The notes: generated by a model not told the origin, from the sequence alone. Shown: positions 1 through 7,301, numbered from the stretch's first letter. The stretch: DNA of 10,402 bases from an uncultured bacterium (GCA_937890835.1 CALADF010000037.1:1-10402); one strand, 5' to 3'. A program made the numbers and translations.

Positions 1-9
1 TTGTGAACT

Positions 10-45
10 GGCAAAAGAGTGGATAAACGGACACACTTTTTTGCC
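10..45. repeat. AT-rich inverted repeat near the left edge
   Basis: A 12-bp arm GGCAAAAGAGTG (10-21) pairs with CACTTTTTTGCC (34-45), with one G-T wobble and a 12-base loop. It lies just beyond the 3' end of the minus-strand membrane-protein gene. It may act as a terminator or as an operator for a gene left of the window. Read from the minus strand, no T-tract follows the stem, so the terminator reading is weak. Apart from this I see nothing in bases 1-91. Confidence 0.3.
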
Positions 46-91
46 TATATCCCAACTTGGTCCGGACGGCGTCGGTCGTATTCCGCTTGCG

Positions 92-595
92 CTACGCGGC
101 GTTGATCAGCGATGCTGCAGCGATGGCTCCGATGACGCAGCTTGCGGCGATGATCGCGATGCGCAGAGGCGTCTTCGCGCCTCTGCGCATCGCGAGATCG
201 CGCGCGAGCGACTTGCAGCCGATGTAGGCGTGCCAAGCTAGAAGCGCGAGCACGAGAAGGATGAACCATCGTGCGGAGGCGTCCCGGCCGAGCACATGAG
301 GAGCCGCGCACGCTGCGAGTGCGGCTCCCGACGCCCACTTCAACCAGAGATGGTTCTTTTTCTTGCGACTCGGCGGACGCACTGTGTCCGTCAGCATCAA
401 TCGGCTGGTGATGAGGCACAGGGCGATGTGGACGAAGGCGACGGATATGAAAGCCCACACGATGATGGCGGGGGCGTCGGCGTTGAGAAACAGTCGCGAG
501 AAGGCTCCGAGCAGAGCATGCGCGAGGAAGAACGCCGTCAGCAAAGCGGCTGCAAGTGCGTTCGCTTTCCTGATTTTGGAGTTGTGCTTTTGCAC
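92..595 (-). CDS. Small polytopic membrane protein with conserved-looking histidines
   Basis: The 167-residue product has about five hydrophobic segments (roughly residues 12-33, 44-65, 84-101, 110-127 and 144-162), separated by basic loops such as RPPSRKKK at 74-80. Histidines sit inside or at the edge of helices (H26, H56, H82, H100, H122). This would be compatible with haem b or quinone contact, as in small cytochrome-b-like anchor subunits, but I do not recognise a named family and that role is a guess. The start is GTG with an AAAGGA ribosome site 8-9 bases upstream. The gene begins 34 bp after the ThiF-like gene on the same strand, so the two are probably co-transcribed. Its placement after the AOR operon hints at a membrane redox link or aldehyde/acid handling, which is inference only. 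Confidence 0.8.
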   Translation of the reverse strand: MQKHNSKIRKANALAAALLTAFFLAHALLGAFSRLFLNADAPAIIVWAFISVAFVHIALCLITSRLMLTDTVRPPSRKKKNHLWLKWASGAALAACAAPHVLGRDASARWFILLVLALLAWHAYIGCKSLARDLAMRRGAKTPLRIAIIAASCVIGAIAAASLINAA

Positions 596-629
596 GTGAG
601 CGATCCTTTCGCGGTGGGTTGGACGATGA

Positions 630-1361
630 TCAGCCCGTGATGTCCATATCGTCGCACGACCCGAACAGCATGTCTATCATGAGCAGTCGGTTACGGATGA
701 GACCCGTCTTGCCCAGCAGCACCTTCACCGCTTCCGATGCCTGAAATGCCGCCGTGCACGCGGCGGTGGGGGCGAGGATCCCTTCCTTGAGGTGAGCGCT
801 TTCCCCGTTGGAGTCTCCGTAGACGAAGGGAAAAGCCGCGTCACCTGGAAGGACCGTGCACACCTGGCCGTACCAGCCTGCTACCGCTCCGTAGACGACG
901 GGTATGCTCGTCTCGTTTGCCGCTCGCGCAAGTAGGAAGCGGGCGTGCGCGTTGTCGAGGGCGTCGATGACGCAGTCTGCGCCGGCGATGAGGTCGGAGA
1001 CGTTGCCCTCGTCGAGCGCGATGGTTTTGTCGATGATCGAGACGTCGGGGTTCACCCGCGCAATGCGCTCGCGGGCTGCGCGCGCCTTGCTCTTTCCGAG
1101 GGTGTCCTCCGTGGCAAGCAGCTGACGGTTCAGGTTGGTTTCTTCGAAAGCATCGCAATCGATCGCGACGATGGTTCCGACTCCTGTACGCGCCAGGCAT
1201 TCGATGACGTGCCCGCCGAGTCCGCCGCAGCCTGCGACGAGCACGCGTGCGTCGTGCAGGCGAGCAATCTCATCGGTGGTGAGAGATCTGCGGTTTCGCG
1301 CGTAGCGATCCGCATGGGCGTCGAATGGTTTGATCGTTTTCGCGGGGGGCTCGGTAGACAT
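630..1361 (-). CDS. ThiF/MoeB/HesA-family E1-like adenylyltransferase
   Basis: The 243-residue protein is an E1-like enzyme that would adenylate the C-terminal Gly-Gly of a ubiquitin-like sulfur carrier, here most likely the MoaD-like protein encoded upstream. Visible motifs are the nucleotide-binding GCGGLGG (44-50), the acidic ID at 67-68, the NLNRQ motif (76-80), GKSKA (89-93), and DALDN (133-137) on the strand that leads to the substrate channel. The region 195-216 has the usual pattern ending in an alpha-helical ASEAVKVLLG. The two CxxC pairs that bind structural zinc in classical MoeB and ThiF are absent; FPFVYG stands where the first pair would be. C202 is the nearest candidate thiol. 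The start is ATG with AGAGGA about 8 bases upstream. The gene lies just past the terminator of the AOR operon, so it is reached by read-through or has its own promoter. It could serve tungstopterin/molybdopterin or, less likely, thiamine synthesis. Confidence 0.9.
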   Translation of the reverse strand: MSTEPPAKTIKPFDAHADRYARNRRSLTTDEIARLHDARVLVAGCGGLGGHVIECLARTGVGTIVAIDCDAFEETNLNRQLLATEDTLGKSKARAARERIARVNPDVSIIDKTIALDEGNVSDLIAGADCVIDALDNAHARFLLARAANETSIPVVYGAVAGWYGQVCTVLPGDAAFPFVYGDSNGESAHLKEGILAPTAACTAAFQASEAVKVLLGKTGLIRNRLLMIDMLFGSCDDMDITG

Positions 1362-1395
1362 GGGCTGATCCTCTTCTCAAGACGGTGATCTTCAC

Positions 1396-1438
1396 GAAAA
1401 GGCACGCGGCTCGCCTGCGGGAAGGCGAGCCGCGTGCG
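1396..1438 (-). terminator. Intrinsic terminator between the NuoG-like and ThiF-like genes
   Basis: Arms GCACGCGGCTCGCCT (1402-1416) and AGGCGAGCCGCGTGC (1423-1437) form a perfect 15-bp stem with a 6-base loop. On the minus strand the stem is followed by CTTTTCG, a short U-run. It should end most transcripts of the AOR operon before the ThiF-like gene, allowing partial read-through. Confidence 0.8.
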
Positions 1439-1454
1439 ACGGCGCAGCTTCTGC

Positions 1455-1481
1455 GGGGAGGGAGGTGCGAGCACCCCTCCC
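1455..1481. other. Second GC-rich hairpin before the operon terminator
   Basis: GGGAGG..GGTGC pairs with GCACCCCTCCC around a tiny GA loop, with a bulge in the left arm. It lies between the stop codon of the NuoG-like gene and the main terminator. No U-tract follows, so it is more likely an mRNA 3'-end stabiliser or part of a tandem terminator than a stand-alone terminator. Confidence 0.4.
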
Positions 1482-1487
1482 ATGCGC

Positions 1488-2246
1488 TTACACATACCGA
1501 TAGGTTCTCGCCATCGAATCGGCGATGGCCTTCTTACGGCACTCGTCGCAAAGCTGCGGTGTCTCCACGTGCGCTCTCCCGGCCGCCGCCGCAACAGCTT
1601 CCTCGGTGCCCATCATGCGGCCGCACGAGGGGCAGCGCACGAGCCTGAAGGCGCGGTTCCAGATGATGCGCTCGGTGTCGGTCTGGGTGTAGGAGATAGC
1701 GTCCGTGGGGCAGACGTTCGCGCAGCTCAAGCACCCTATGCAGTCGAGAGACGGATCGGAGTAGGGCGTGTCGACGCGTTTTTCGGTTCCTCGGTCGACG
1801 GTGCTTATGGCGCCCGTGCCAAGGCTGTCACATGCCTGAACGCACAGGCCGCAGAGAATGCATTTTTCGCCGTCGAGTGTGACGAGTCGGTCGAATCCGG
1901 CCTCGGCCCCGAGCTTTTTCGCCATCGTTTGCATCTTCTCGGAATCGGGCGCTCGCTTGATCAGGAGCGCCATGACGACGGCGCGCTCTTCGCGGATGCG
2001 CTCGGTGTTGGTGCGCACGATGCAGTCCTGTTCGACGGGGTACACGCAGGACGTGACGATTTTCGTGCGGCCGCGTATCTCGACTTCGACGATGCAGATG
2101 CGGCAGCAGGCGCGATGGTCGTCGAACGCGTCGGATCGGCAGAGGACAGGGATGTCGATCCCGTTGCGTTTGGCGACGTCGTAGAGGAACTCGCCGTGCT
2201 CGCAGGTGCACGCGACGCCGTCTATGGTGAGGTTGATGGTGCTCAT
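1488..2246 (-). CDS. NuoG/HoxU-like iron-sulfur subunit of an NADH-linked (bifurcating-type) complex
   Basis: The 252-residue protein relays electrons between the flavin subunit and other clusters. Residues 1-75 form a plant-type [2Fe-2S] domain with C36, C47/C48, C51 and C67. The region near 85-112, where NuoG has the His-Cys3 ligated [4Fe-4S] cluster, keeps the helix but has no cysteines, so that cluster is missing. A double [4Fe-4S] module follows: C129, C132, C135, C139 and C169, C172, C175, C179. The tail has two further pairs, CPSC (205-208) and CDEC (233-236), resembling a zinc ribbon or rubredoxin-like knuckle. There is no molybdopterin domain, so it is far shorter than true NuoG. The chosen ATG overlaps the stop of the NuoF-like gene as ATGA, with GGGAGGGG just upstream. 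An alternative start 13 codons earlier lacks such a site. It is the last gene before the terminator. Confidence 0.9.
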   Translation of the reverse strand: MSTINLTIDGVACTCEHGEFLYDVAKRNGIDIPVLCRSDAFDDHRACCRICIVEVEIRGRTKIVTSCVYPVEQDCIVRTNTERIREERAVVMALLIKRAPDSEKMQTMAKKLGAEAGFDRLVTLDGEKCILCGLCVQACDSLGTGAISTVDRGTEKRVDTPYSDPSLDCIGCLSCANVCPTDAISYTQTDTERIIWNRAFRLVRCPSCGRMMGTEEAVAAAAGRAHVETPQLCDECRKKAIADSMARTYRYV

Positions 2247-4036
2247 ACGCCCCTCCCTTCGGTCAATACCGCTTCGAATCGGCATGCCTCACGGCAGCTC
2301 CCGCAGGCGATGCAGACATCGGCGTCGATGACATGCTGCTCCCGACGTCCGCCCGATATCGCGTTGACGGGGCAGGATCGTGCGCACAGGTCGCAGCCCG
2401 TGCAGGCGTCGGCGTCGATGGCGAACGTCGTCAGGGCGGGGCAGACGCCTGCGGGGCAGCGGCGCTCGGCGATGTGGGCGATGTATTCATCACGGAAGAA
2501 CTTGATGGTTGTCAGCACCGGGTTCGCCGCCGACTTGCCGAGCGCGCAAAGCGAGGCGTCGCGCATGGTGTTGCATATGCGCTCGAGCAGCTCGATGTCG
2601 CCTTCCCGCCCGCGTCCCTCGCATATGTCGGTGAGGACGGCGCGCATCTGCCGCAGCCCCTCGCGGCACGGCGTGCACTTTCCGCAGCTCTCCTCGCAGA
2701 GAAAGTCGACGTAGTAGCGCGCGACCTCCACCATGCAGGAACGGTCGTCCATGACGATCATGCCGCCTGAGCCCATCATGGCGCCGTACTCGACGAGCGT
2801 GTCGAAGTCGACGGGTAGATCGAGTAGCGATTCGGGGATGCAGCCGCCCGAGGGTCCTCCTGTCTGGATGGCCTTGAACGGGCGGTCGCCGGCGATGCCA
2901 CCGCCTATGTCGAAGACGAGCGTGCGCAAGGTGGTGCCCATGGGAACCTCCACGAGGCCGGTGTGCTTGACCTTGCCGACCATGGCGAACACCTTGGTGC
3001 CCTTCGATCCCTCGGTGCCGATGCTCGCGTAGGCGGCGGCGCCTTCCCTCAATATGATGGGGATGGATGCGAGCGTCTCGACGTTGTTGAGCACGGTGGG
3101 CTGGTCGAACAGTCCGCGTTGCACGCTGCGGATGTATTTCGCGCGCGGTTCGCCGACCCGGCCTTCGATGGAGGCCATGAGCGCCGTCGACTCCCCGCAG
3201 ACGAACGCCCCGCCACCGCGGACGATCGACAGATGAAGCTTGTGCGCGGTGCCGAGAATGCTCTCGCCGAGAATACCCGCCTCCATGGCGTCGTCGATGG
3301 CGTGCTGGATATGGTCGCGCGCGAGCGCGTACTCGTCGCGGATGTAGAGGATCCCCTCCTCGGCGCCGATGGCGAGCGCCCCGATGATCATGCCCTCGAT
3401 GACGGCGTGGGGACACCCTTCCATGATGGACCCGTCCATGAACGCGCCCGGATCGCCCTCGTCGCCGTTGCAGACGATGTACTTCGGGAAGTTGTCGTAG
3501 CCTGCCGCCGTGCGCCATTTGCGCCCCGTGGGAAAACCCGCGCCTCCCTTACCGCGCAGACCGCTCGCCTCGACTTCGGCGATGATCTCTTCGGGAGTCA
3601 TGCTAAGCGCCCGTTTCAGCCCCTTGTAGCCGCCGACGTCTCTGTAATCCTCAAGGCTCAGCGGATCGACGACTCCGACGTTGTTCAAGATGATCTTCGT
3701 CTGGCCTGCGTAGAAGGGATTGTCCTGCATGTGCAGAAACGTCTTGCCATCGCGCTTGTGCAGAAGGCGGGAGACCGGCTCTGCGCCGATCGACCCGACG
3801 ATGGCCTGGGCGTCTTTCGGCTTGACGTGGTAGTACATGATATCGTCCGGCATGATGCGCACGATAGGGCCGCTTTCGCATTCTCCCGAGCAGCCGCACC
3901 TTTTCACGTCGAGTTCGACACGGGCCTGAGATCCGGCTGCTGCGATGGCGTCTTCGAGCGCGCGTGCGACGTCGAGCGCTCCTCCGGCGATGCATCCGGT
4001 GCCGCAGCAGACGAGCAGAGTGGTTTTCTCGGACAT
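2243..4036 (-). CDS. nuoF: NuoF/HydB-like NAD(H)-binding flavoprotein with N- and C-terminal iron-sulfur domains
   Basis: The 597-residue protein is the NADH/FMN subunit. Numbering from this start, residues 1-80 form a thioredoxin-like [2Fe-2S] domain (CCGTGC at 10-15 and CSGEC at 49-53). The FMN/NAD core carries the glycine-rich GLRGKGGAGFPTGRKW (159-174) and CNGDEGDPGAF (189-199). An SLBB-type segment follows near 345-390. The NuoF [4Fe-4S] site is CGKCTPCREG (451-460) with C497. CPAGVC (527-532) precedes a ferredoxin domain with C545, C548, C551, C555 and C575, C578, C581, C585, which ordinary NuoF lacks but HydB-type bifurcating subunits have. It should reduce NAD+ and possibly split electrons to ferredoxin. 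ATG at 4036 is preferred over GTG at 4042 because the GAGGAGG site is well spaced only for the ATG. It follows the NuoE-like gene closely, and its stop overlaps the next start. Confidence 0.95.
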   Translation of the reverse strand: MSEKTTLLVCCGTGCIAGGALDVARALEDAIAAAGSQARVELDVKRCGCSGECESGPIVRIMPDDIMYYHVKPKDAQAIVGSIGAEPVSRLLHKRDGKTFLHMQDNPFYAGQTKIILNNVGVVDPLSLEDYRDVGGYKGLKRALSMTPEEIIAEVEASGLRGKGGAGFPTGRKWRTAAGYDNFPKYIVCNGDEGDPGAFMDGSIMEGCPHAVIEGMIIGALAIGAEEGILYIRDEYALARDHIQHAIDDAMEAGILGESILGTAHKLHLSIVRGGGAFVCGESTALMASIEGRVGEPRAKYIRSVQRGLFDQPTVLNNVETLASIPIILREGAAAYASIGTEGSKGTKVFAMVGKVKHTGLVEVPMGTTLRTLVFDIGGGIAGDRPFKAIQTGGPSGGCIPESLLDLPVDFDTLVEYGAMMGSGGMIVMDDRSCMVEVARYYVDFLCEESCGKCTPCREGLRQMRAVLTDICEGRGREGDIELLERICNTMRDASLCALGKSAANPVLTTIKFFRDEYIAHIAERRCPAGVCPALTTFAIDADACTGCDLCARSCPVNAISGGRREQHVIDADVCIACGSCREACRFEAVLTEGRGV

Positions 4037-4038
4037 GG

Positions 4039-4536
4039 TCACCTCGCCTCCTCGATGTTCGCGTCGGCATCGACGTCGGCGCTTGCGTACCGCGCTATGA
4101 TGCGGCCCACGTCGTCAGGCTTCAGTTTGTTGTGATACACGCCGTCGACCAGCATGACGGGCGCGAGCGCGCACGAGCCCAGGCAGTTGACCATCTCTAT
4201 CGAGAACTTCCCGTCGGGCGTGGTTTGCCCGGGGTCTATGCCGAGCTCTCGATTGAGGCTCGCGGCGAGGTTCATCGAGCCTTTGATGTGGCAGGCGGTG
4301 CCGTTGCATATCTTGATGATGTGCTCGCCCTTCGGCTTGAGCGAAAGCGCCTTGTAAAACGTCGCCATGGAATAGAGCTGAGCTACGGGGCAGCCTATGT
4401 GCTTTGCGAGCAGCTCGAGACCTTCCTTGGGGACGTAGTTGAATTCGTGTTGGAAATCTTGCATGACCGCGAGGGCATGGCGCCTGTCGGGTTCGTAGGC
4501 GCCAACGATCTCGCGTATCCTCTCAGTTGTTACCAT
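4039..4536 (-). CDS. nuoE: NuoE/HydC-like [2Fe-2S] subunit
   Basis: The 165-residue protein is a thioredoxin-like [2Fe-2S] subunit of the NADH module. The family signature ATFYKALSLKPKG is at 58-70. The four ligands are C77 and C82 in CNGTAC and C118 and C122 in CLGSC. The N-terminal helical bundle (1-55) is normal in length for NuoE. It would act as a side cluster to the FMN in the NuoF-like partner encoded next. The start is ATG with GAGGGG four or so bases upstream. The acidic and alanine-rich tail (151-165) is not part of the core fold. The stop lies at the ribosome-binding region of the NuoF-like gene, so translation is probably coupled. Confidence 0.95.
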   Translation of the reverse strand: MVTTERIREIVGAYEPDRRHALAVMQDFQHEFNYVPKEGLELLAKHIGCPVAQLYSMATFYKALSLKPKGEHIIKICNGTACHIKGSMNLAASLNRELGIDPGQTTPDGKFSIEMVNCLGSCALAPVMLVDGVYHNKLKPDDVGRIIARYASADVDADANIEEAR

Positions 4537-4589
4537 AGCCCCTCGTTTCTGCGTTCGTCATGGTGTCGGCGGGTCGGGGAGACAGTTGA

Positions 4590-4862
4590 TCACCCTCCTG
4601 CGACGAGCGGGGTCAAGGCGACGCGGTCGCCGTCGCAAAGCGCGGTGCGCGCGCCGTCGAGATGCTCGATGTGCCTGCCGTTGACCATCACGATGACGTC
4701 GTCGCCGATCTTCTCGCCCGTCTCGTCGAGGAACAGATCGCGAAACGCCGGCCACCTTTCGCTGAGCTCGCGCAAAAGCGCCAGCACGTCGGATGGAGCC
4801 TCGACGCTCGTCGACGTGACGCCCGAGATCTTGCGGTATGTGGCGAAGAATTTGACCAGCAT
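4590..4862 (-). CDS. moaD: MoaD/ThiS-like sulfur carrier protein
   Basis: The 90-residue protein has a beta-grasp fold pattern and ends in VAGG. A C-terminal Gly-Gly is the site that ThiF/MoeB enzymes adenylate and sulfurate. The sequence starts MLVKFFATYR, has the mid-protein motif VIVMVNGRHI (56-65), and has a DGDRVALTPLVAGG end (77-90), all typical of MoaD rather than ThiS. MoaD-type proteins supply the dithiolene sulfur of the pterin that holds tungsten or molybdenum. The position right after the AOR gene and upstream of the ThiF-like gene fits a dedicated sulfur donor for tungstopterin, although it could serve the whole cell. The start is ATG with AAGGAG six bases upstream. This gene is easy to miss because a long out-of-phase reading frame of the AOR gene runs into it. 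Confidence 0.92.
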   Translation of the reverse strand: MLVKFFATYRKISGVTSTSVEAPSDVLALLRELSERWPAFRDLFLDETGEKIGDDVIVMVNGRHIEHLDGARTALCDGDRVALTPLVAGG

Positions 4863-5017
4863 GACGGCTCCTTGCTTGCTTGTCTGCCGCGGGTGGATCA
4901 CCCCGTTTCGCGGCGGGGACGCGCCGGTGGCGCATCGCCCGCGACGCTTGCGGGATAGGCGCATCGCCTCGAACCGGAGCGCGCCCGCCCGATGCCGGGT
5001 AGGCGCGCATGTCGTCA
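4863..5017 (-). promoter_or_regulatory. Structured 155-bp spacer between the AOR and MoaD-like genes
   Basis: All other genes in this operon up to the terminator overlap, abut or sit within about 55 bp, so 155 bp is out of character. It holds a hairpin with arms GCGCGCC (4979-4985) and GGCGCGC (5002-5008) and inner CCCG/CGGG pairing, a smaller CCCCG/CGGGG hairpin (4901-4905/4914-4918), and an 11-base direct repeat GGCGCATCGCC (4929-4939 and 4958-4968). No U-run follows the hairpins. It may be an mRNA processing or attenuation site that sets the AOR to NADH-module ratio. Confidence 0.4.
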
Positions 5018-6826
5018 TCAGGCGAGCGAAAGCTCCTCGAGTTTCTCGGGGGTGGGGTCGCCCTCGTCGGTCCAGCCGCGTGCGGCGTAGTAATCGGCGA
5101 GCATGGTCTGCAGCTCGACCACCTTGCCCTTTGCCGGCCCGCTCGGCAGTTCCTCGCGCAAAAGACGCGGCGGCAACGTGTCCTTCTCGACGCCTGCGGC
5201 GATGTTGAAGCGCTTCTCGAGGTTCCAGATGCGCTCGCCCTTCAGCAGAATCTCCTCGTCGGTTTCGTCGCTGCCGACCGCCTCCCGGTATTGGCCGGCG
5301 ATCTCGGGTAGCCCGATCGAGAACGTGGTGAACAGGCACATGCCCGTGGAGTCGCAAAGCGCGGTGAGATCTTGGAAGGTCTTCAGCAGCGCGCCTTTGC
5401 CCTCGGTCTTCAGCGGGTCGGTCTTGACGGGGAGGCCGAGCACCTCGGGACTGATCATGTAGCCGCGCACGTGGCAGCCGCCGCGATTCGAGGTGGCGTA
5501 CTCGAGCCCGATGCCCTGGATGGCTCGTCCGTCGTAGGCGGGCATCTCCTGCTTCTTCACGCTCATCGAAAGCTCCGGGTGGCCGTAGCGCTCGGCCATG
5601 CGGTAGCTGCCCAGCGCGATCATCTTGCCGAAGCCCTCGTCTTTGGCCGTCATCTCGGTGAGGCGCACCATGGTCTCCGCGTCGCCGAAACGGATGGGGA
5701 ACCCTGCGTCCTCCTCGGGGATGGCTCCGAGCTCGTAGAGCTCGCAGGCGCAGGCGATGGTGGAGCCCAAGGTGATGGGGTCCATGCCGTATTCGTTGCA
5801 GAGCCAGTTGCACTTAACGATGGCGGCCAGGTCGTCCACGCCGCAGGCGGCGCCGAAGCTCCAGCCTGCCTCGTACTCGGGTCCTTCGCCGAAGCCCGCG
5901 TAAGGGGAGTCTTCGGGGATGCGCGTGACGCGTCCGCAGGCGATGGAGCAGCCGAAGCAACCCTGGTTCTTCACCAGGTACGTGTCGGAGAGCTTCTCCC
6001 CGCTGGTTTCGTCGGCGCGATCGAACACGGAGCCGTCGCGCGCGTTGTGCAGCGGCAGGCCTCCCACCTCGTTGATGATGTTGACGAGGATCTCGGTACC
6101 GTAGGCGGCGAGACCCGATCCTGTCACGGGGTGCGCCTGCACGATGGAGCGCGCCTTCGAGATCTCGCGAAGGAAGCCCTCGGGGCGCGCGACGCGCACG
6201 CTGCCGGTTCCGCGCACGGCGATGGCCTTGAGGTTCTTCGAGCCCATGACGGCGCCGAGGCCGCCACGTCCTGCTGCGCGGTTCTTGTCGTTCATGATGG
6301 CGGAGTAGAGCATGCCGCGCTCGCCTGTGCCCGCGATGCACGACACGCGCACTTTGCCGCACTCTTCCACCAGGGCGTCGGTGGTCTCGTGGGCGTTCAT
6401 GCCCCGCAGATGCCCCGCGTCGCGGATCTCGACGAAGTCGTCGTCGATGTAGAGGTAGACGGGCTTTTCGGCGCGTCCCTCGAAGATGAAACCGTCGTAG
6501 CCGGCGTACTTCATCTCGGCGCCGAAGTGCCCGCCTGAGTTCGCCGCGCCGATGGTGCCGGTGAGCGGGGCTTTGCTGACGACCTCGTAGCGGCCTGCGG
6601 ACGTGGCAGCGGTGCCGGTGAGCGGGCCGGTCATGAAGATGAGCTTGTTCTCGGGTGACAGCGGGTCGATTTTCGGGTCGACTTCGTCGCAGTAGTACTT
6701 GGTTCCCAAGCCGCGTGCGCCGACGTAGTCGTTGGCGTTTTTCATGTTGAGCGGTTCGCGCTTGATGGTGCCGTCGGTGAGGTTGACGCGCAGGATTCGA
6801 CCGATCCAGCCGTTTTGAATGGTCAT
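5018..6826 (-). CDS. aor: Tungsten-dependent aldehyde ferredoxin oxidoreductase, catalytic subunit
   Basis: The 602-residue protein belongs to the AOR family, which oxidises aldehydes to acids at a tungsten bis-pterin centre in the cytoplasm. Length and landmarks match the archaeal enzymes. The N-terminal pterin domain has GPLTGTAATSAGRYEVVSKAP (67-87) and GAANSGG (93-99). The [4Fe-4S] ligands are C290, C293 and C297 in CFGCSIAC, with C491 in TALCDSTGMC. The active-site region has GPEYEAGW (315-322), and GGCHVRGY (449-456) carries the histidine placed next to the substrate in this family. No signal peptide is seen. The start is ATG, one base after the stop of the ferredoxin subunit, with GAGGGGG upstream. 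The substrate cannot be read from sequence. The flanking MoaD-like and NADH-module genes suggest a tungsten enzyme that passes electrons to NAD+ and perhaps ferredoxin. Confidence 0.96.
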   Translation of the reverse strand: MTIQNGWIGRILRVNLTDGTIKREPLNMKNANDYVGARGLGTKYYCDEVDPKIDPLSPENKLIFMTGPLTGTAATSAGRYEVVSKAPLTGTIGAANSGGHFGAEMKYAGYDGFIFEGRAEKPVYLYIDDDFVEIRDAGHLRGMNAHETTDALVEECGKVRVSCIAGTGERGMLYSAIMNDKNRAAGRGGLGAVMGSKNLKAIAVRGTGSVRVARPEGFLREISKARSIVQAHPVTGSGLAAYGTEILVNIINEVGGLPLHNARDGSVFDRADETSGEKLSDTYLVKNQGCFGCSIACGRVTRIPEDSPYAGFGEGPEYEAGWSFGAACGVDDLAAIVKCNWLCNEYGMDPITLGSTIACACELYELGAIPEEDAGFPIRFGDAETMVRLTEMTAKDEGFGKMIALGSYRMAERYGHPELSMSVKKQEMPAYDGRAIQGIGLEYATSNRGGCHVRGYMISPEVLGLPVKTDPLKTEGKGALLKTFQDLTALCDSTGMCLFTTFSIGLPEIAGQYREAVGSDETDEEILLKGERIWNLEKRFNIAAGVEKDTLPPRLLREELPSGPAKGKVVELQTMLADYYAARGWTDEGDPTPEKLEELSLA

Positions 6827-6827
6827 G

Positions 6828-7301
6828 TTAGGCCCCCTCTACCATCGCTGCCTTGAGCCTGTCGGCTGCAAGTTGTTTTTTGTCGGGTACCTCGTCGGGA
6901 TCCACCAAGAGGATGGCTCCGGTCGGGCAGAACAGGGCGCATTGCGGATCGCCGCCGCACATGTCGCATTTGAACACCTTGCGGGTTCGCGGCGAGAACG
7001 ACATGTTGCCCAGAGGACATGCGCTCACGCACATCTTGCATACGATGCACTTGCTTTCGTCGTGGACGATGACGCCTTCTTCATTGCGGCTGAGGGCGCC
7101 CGTCGGGCAGACCTCCTTACAGCACGCTTCTTCGCACTGCAGACACATGACGGGCACGGTGACCGCCGCATGCTCGTAGGCGAAGACGCTGACGTTCGAT
7201 AGGCGGGGGTTGAACTCGCCGTGGTGCTGAAACGAGCAGACGAGCTCGCAGGTGCGACACGAAACGCAGCGCTTCGGGTCGACGACAAGTTGCTTTGCCA
7301 T
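6828..7301 (-). CDS. Four-cluster 4Fe-4S ferredoxin subunit (DmsB/HybA-like) of the AOR
   Basis: The 157-residue protein has sixteen cysteines in four groups: C12, C15, C18, C22; C53, C56, C61, C65; C85, C88, C91, C95; C112, C115, C121, C125. This is the pattern of four [4Fe-4S] clusters seen in DMSO-reductase-type electron-transfer subunits. It should carry electrons from the AOR catalytic subunit to the NuoEFG-like module or a soluble acceptor. There is no Tat or Sec signal, so it is cytoplasmic. The ATG at 7301 is preferred over an upstream GTG-type extension because GAGGAGGA lies five bases before it and the extra 21 residues look non-conserved. It is the first gene of the operon, next to the divergent promoter region, and ends one base before the AOR start. 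Confidence 0.93.
   Translation of the reverse strand: MAKQLVVDPKRCVSCRTCELVCSFQHHGEFNPRLSNVSVFAYEHAAVTVPVMCLQCEEACCKEVCPTGALSRNEEGVIVHDESKCIVCKMCVSACPLGNMSFSPRTRKVFKCDMCGGDPQCALFCPTGAILLVDPDEVPDKKQLAADRLKAAMVEGA

Noticed and set aside
45..640. Several overlapping frames on both strands around the membrane-protein gene
   Set aside because: Only the 92-595 minus frame has clear transmembrane segments and a ribosome site; the rest are shadows.
1434..2714. 426-codon plus-strand frame opposite the NuoG- and NuoF-like genes
   Set aside because: It is antisense to two well-supported genes, with low-complexity composition caused by high-GC codon bias.
2490..3518. Long arginine/histidine-rich minus-strand frame of 342 codons
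   Set aside because: It is an out-of-phase shadow of the NuoF-like gene: extreme Arg/His composition, no ribosome site, no family features.
4863..5017. Molybdenum/tungsten cofactor riboswitch upstream of the MoaD-like gene
   Set aside because: The location is tempting and hairpins exist, but I could not match the conserved helices and loops of the known Moco RNA motif by eye.
4863..5813. Upstream part of a 407-codon minus-strand frame that ends as the MoaD-like protein
   Set aside because: Only the last 90 residues, starting at the AAGGAG-preceded ATG at 4862, are coding; the rest is a shadow of the AOR gene.
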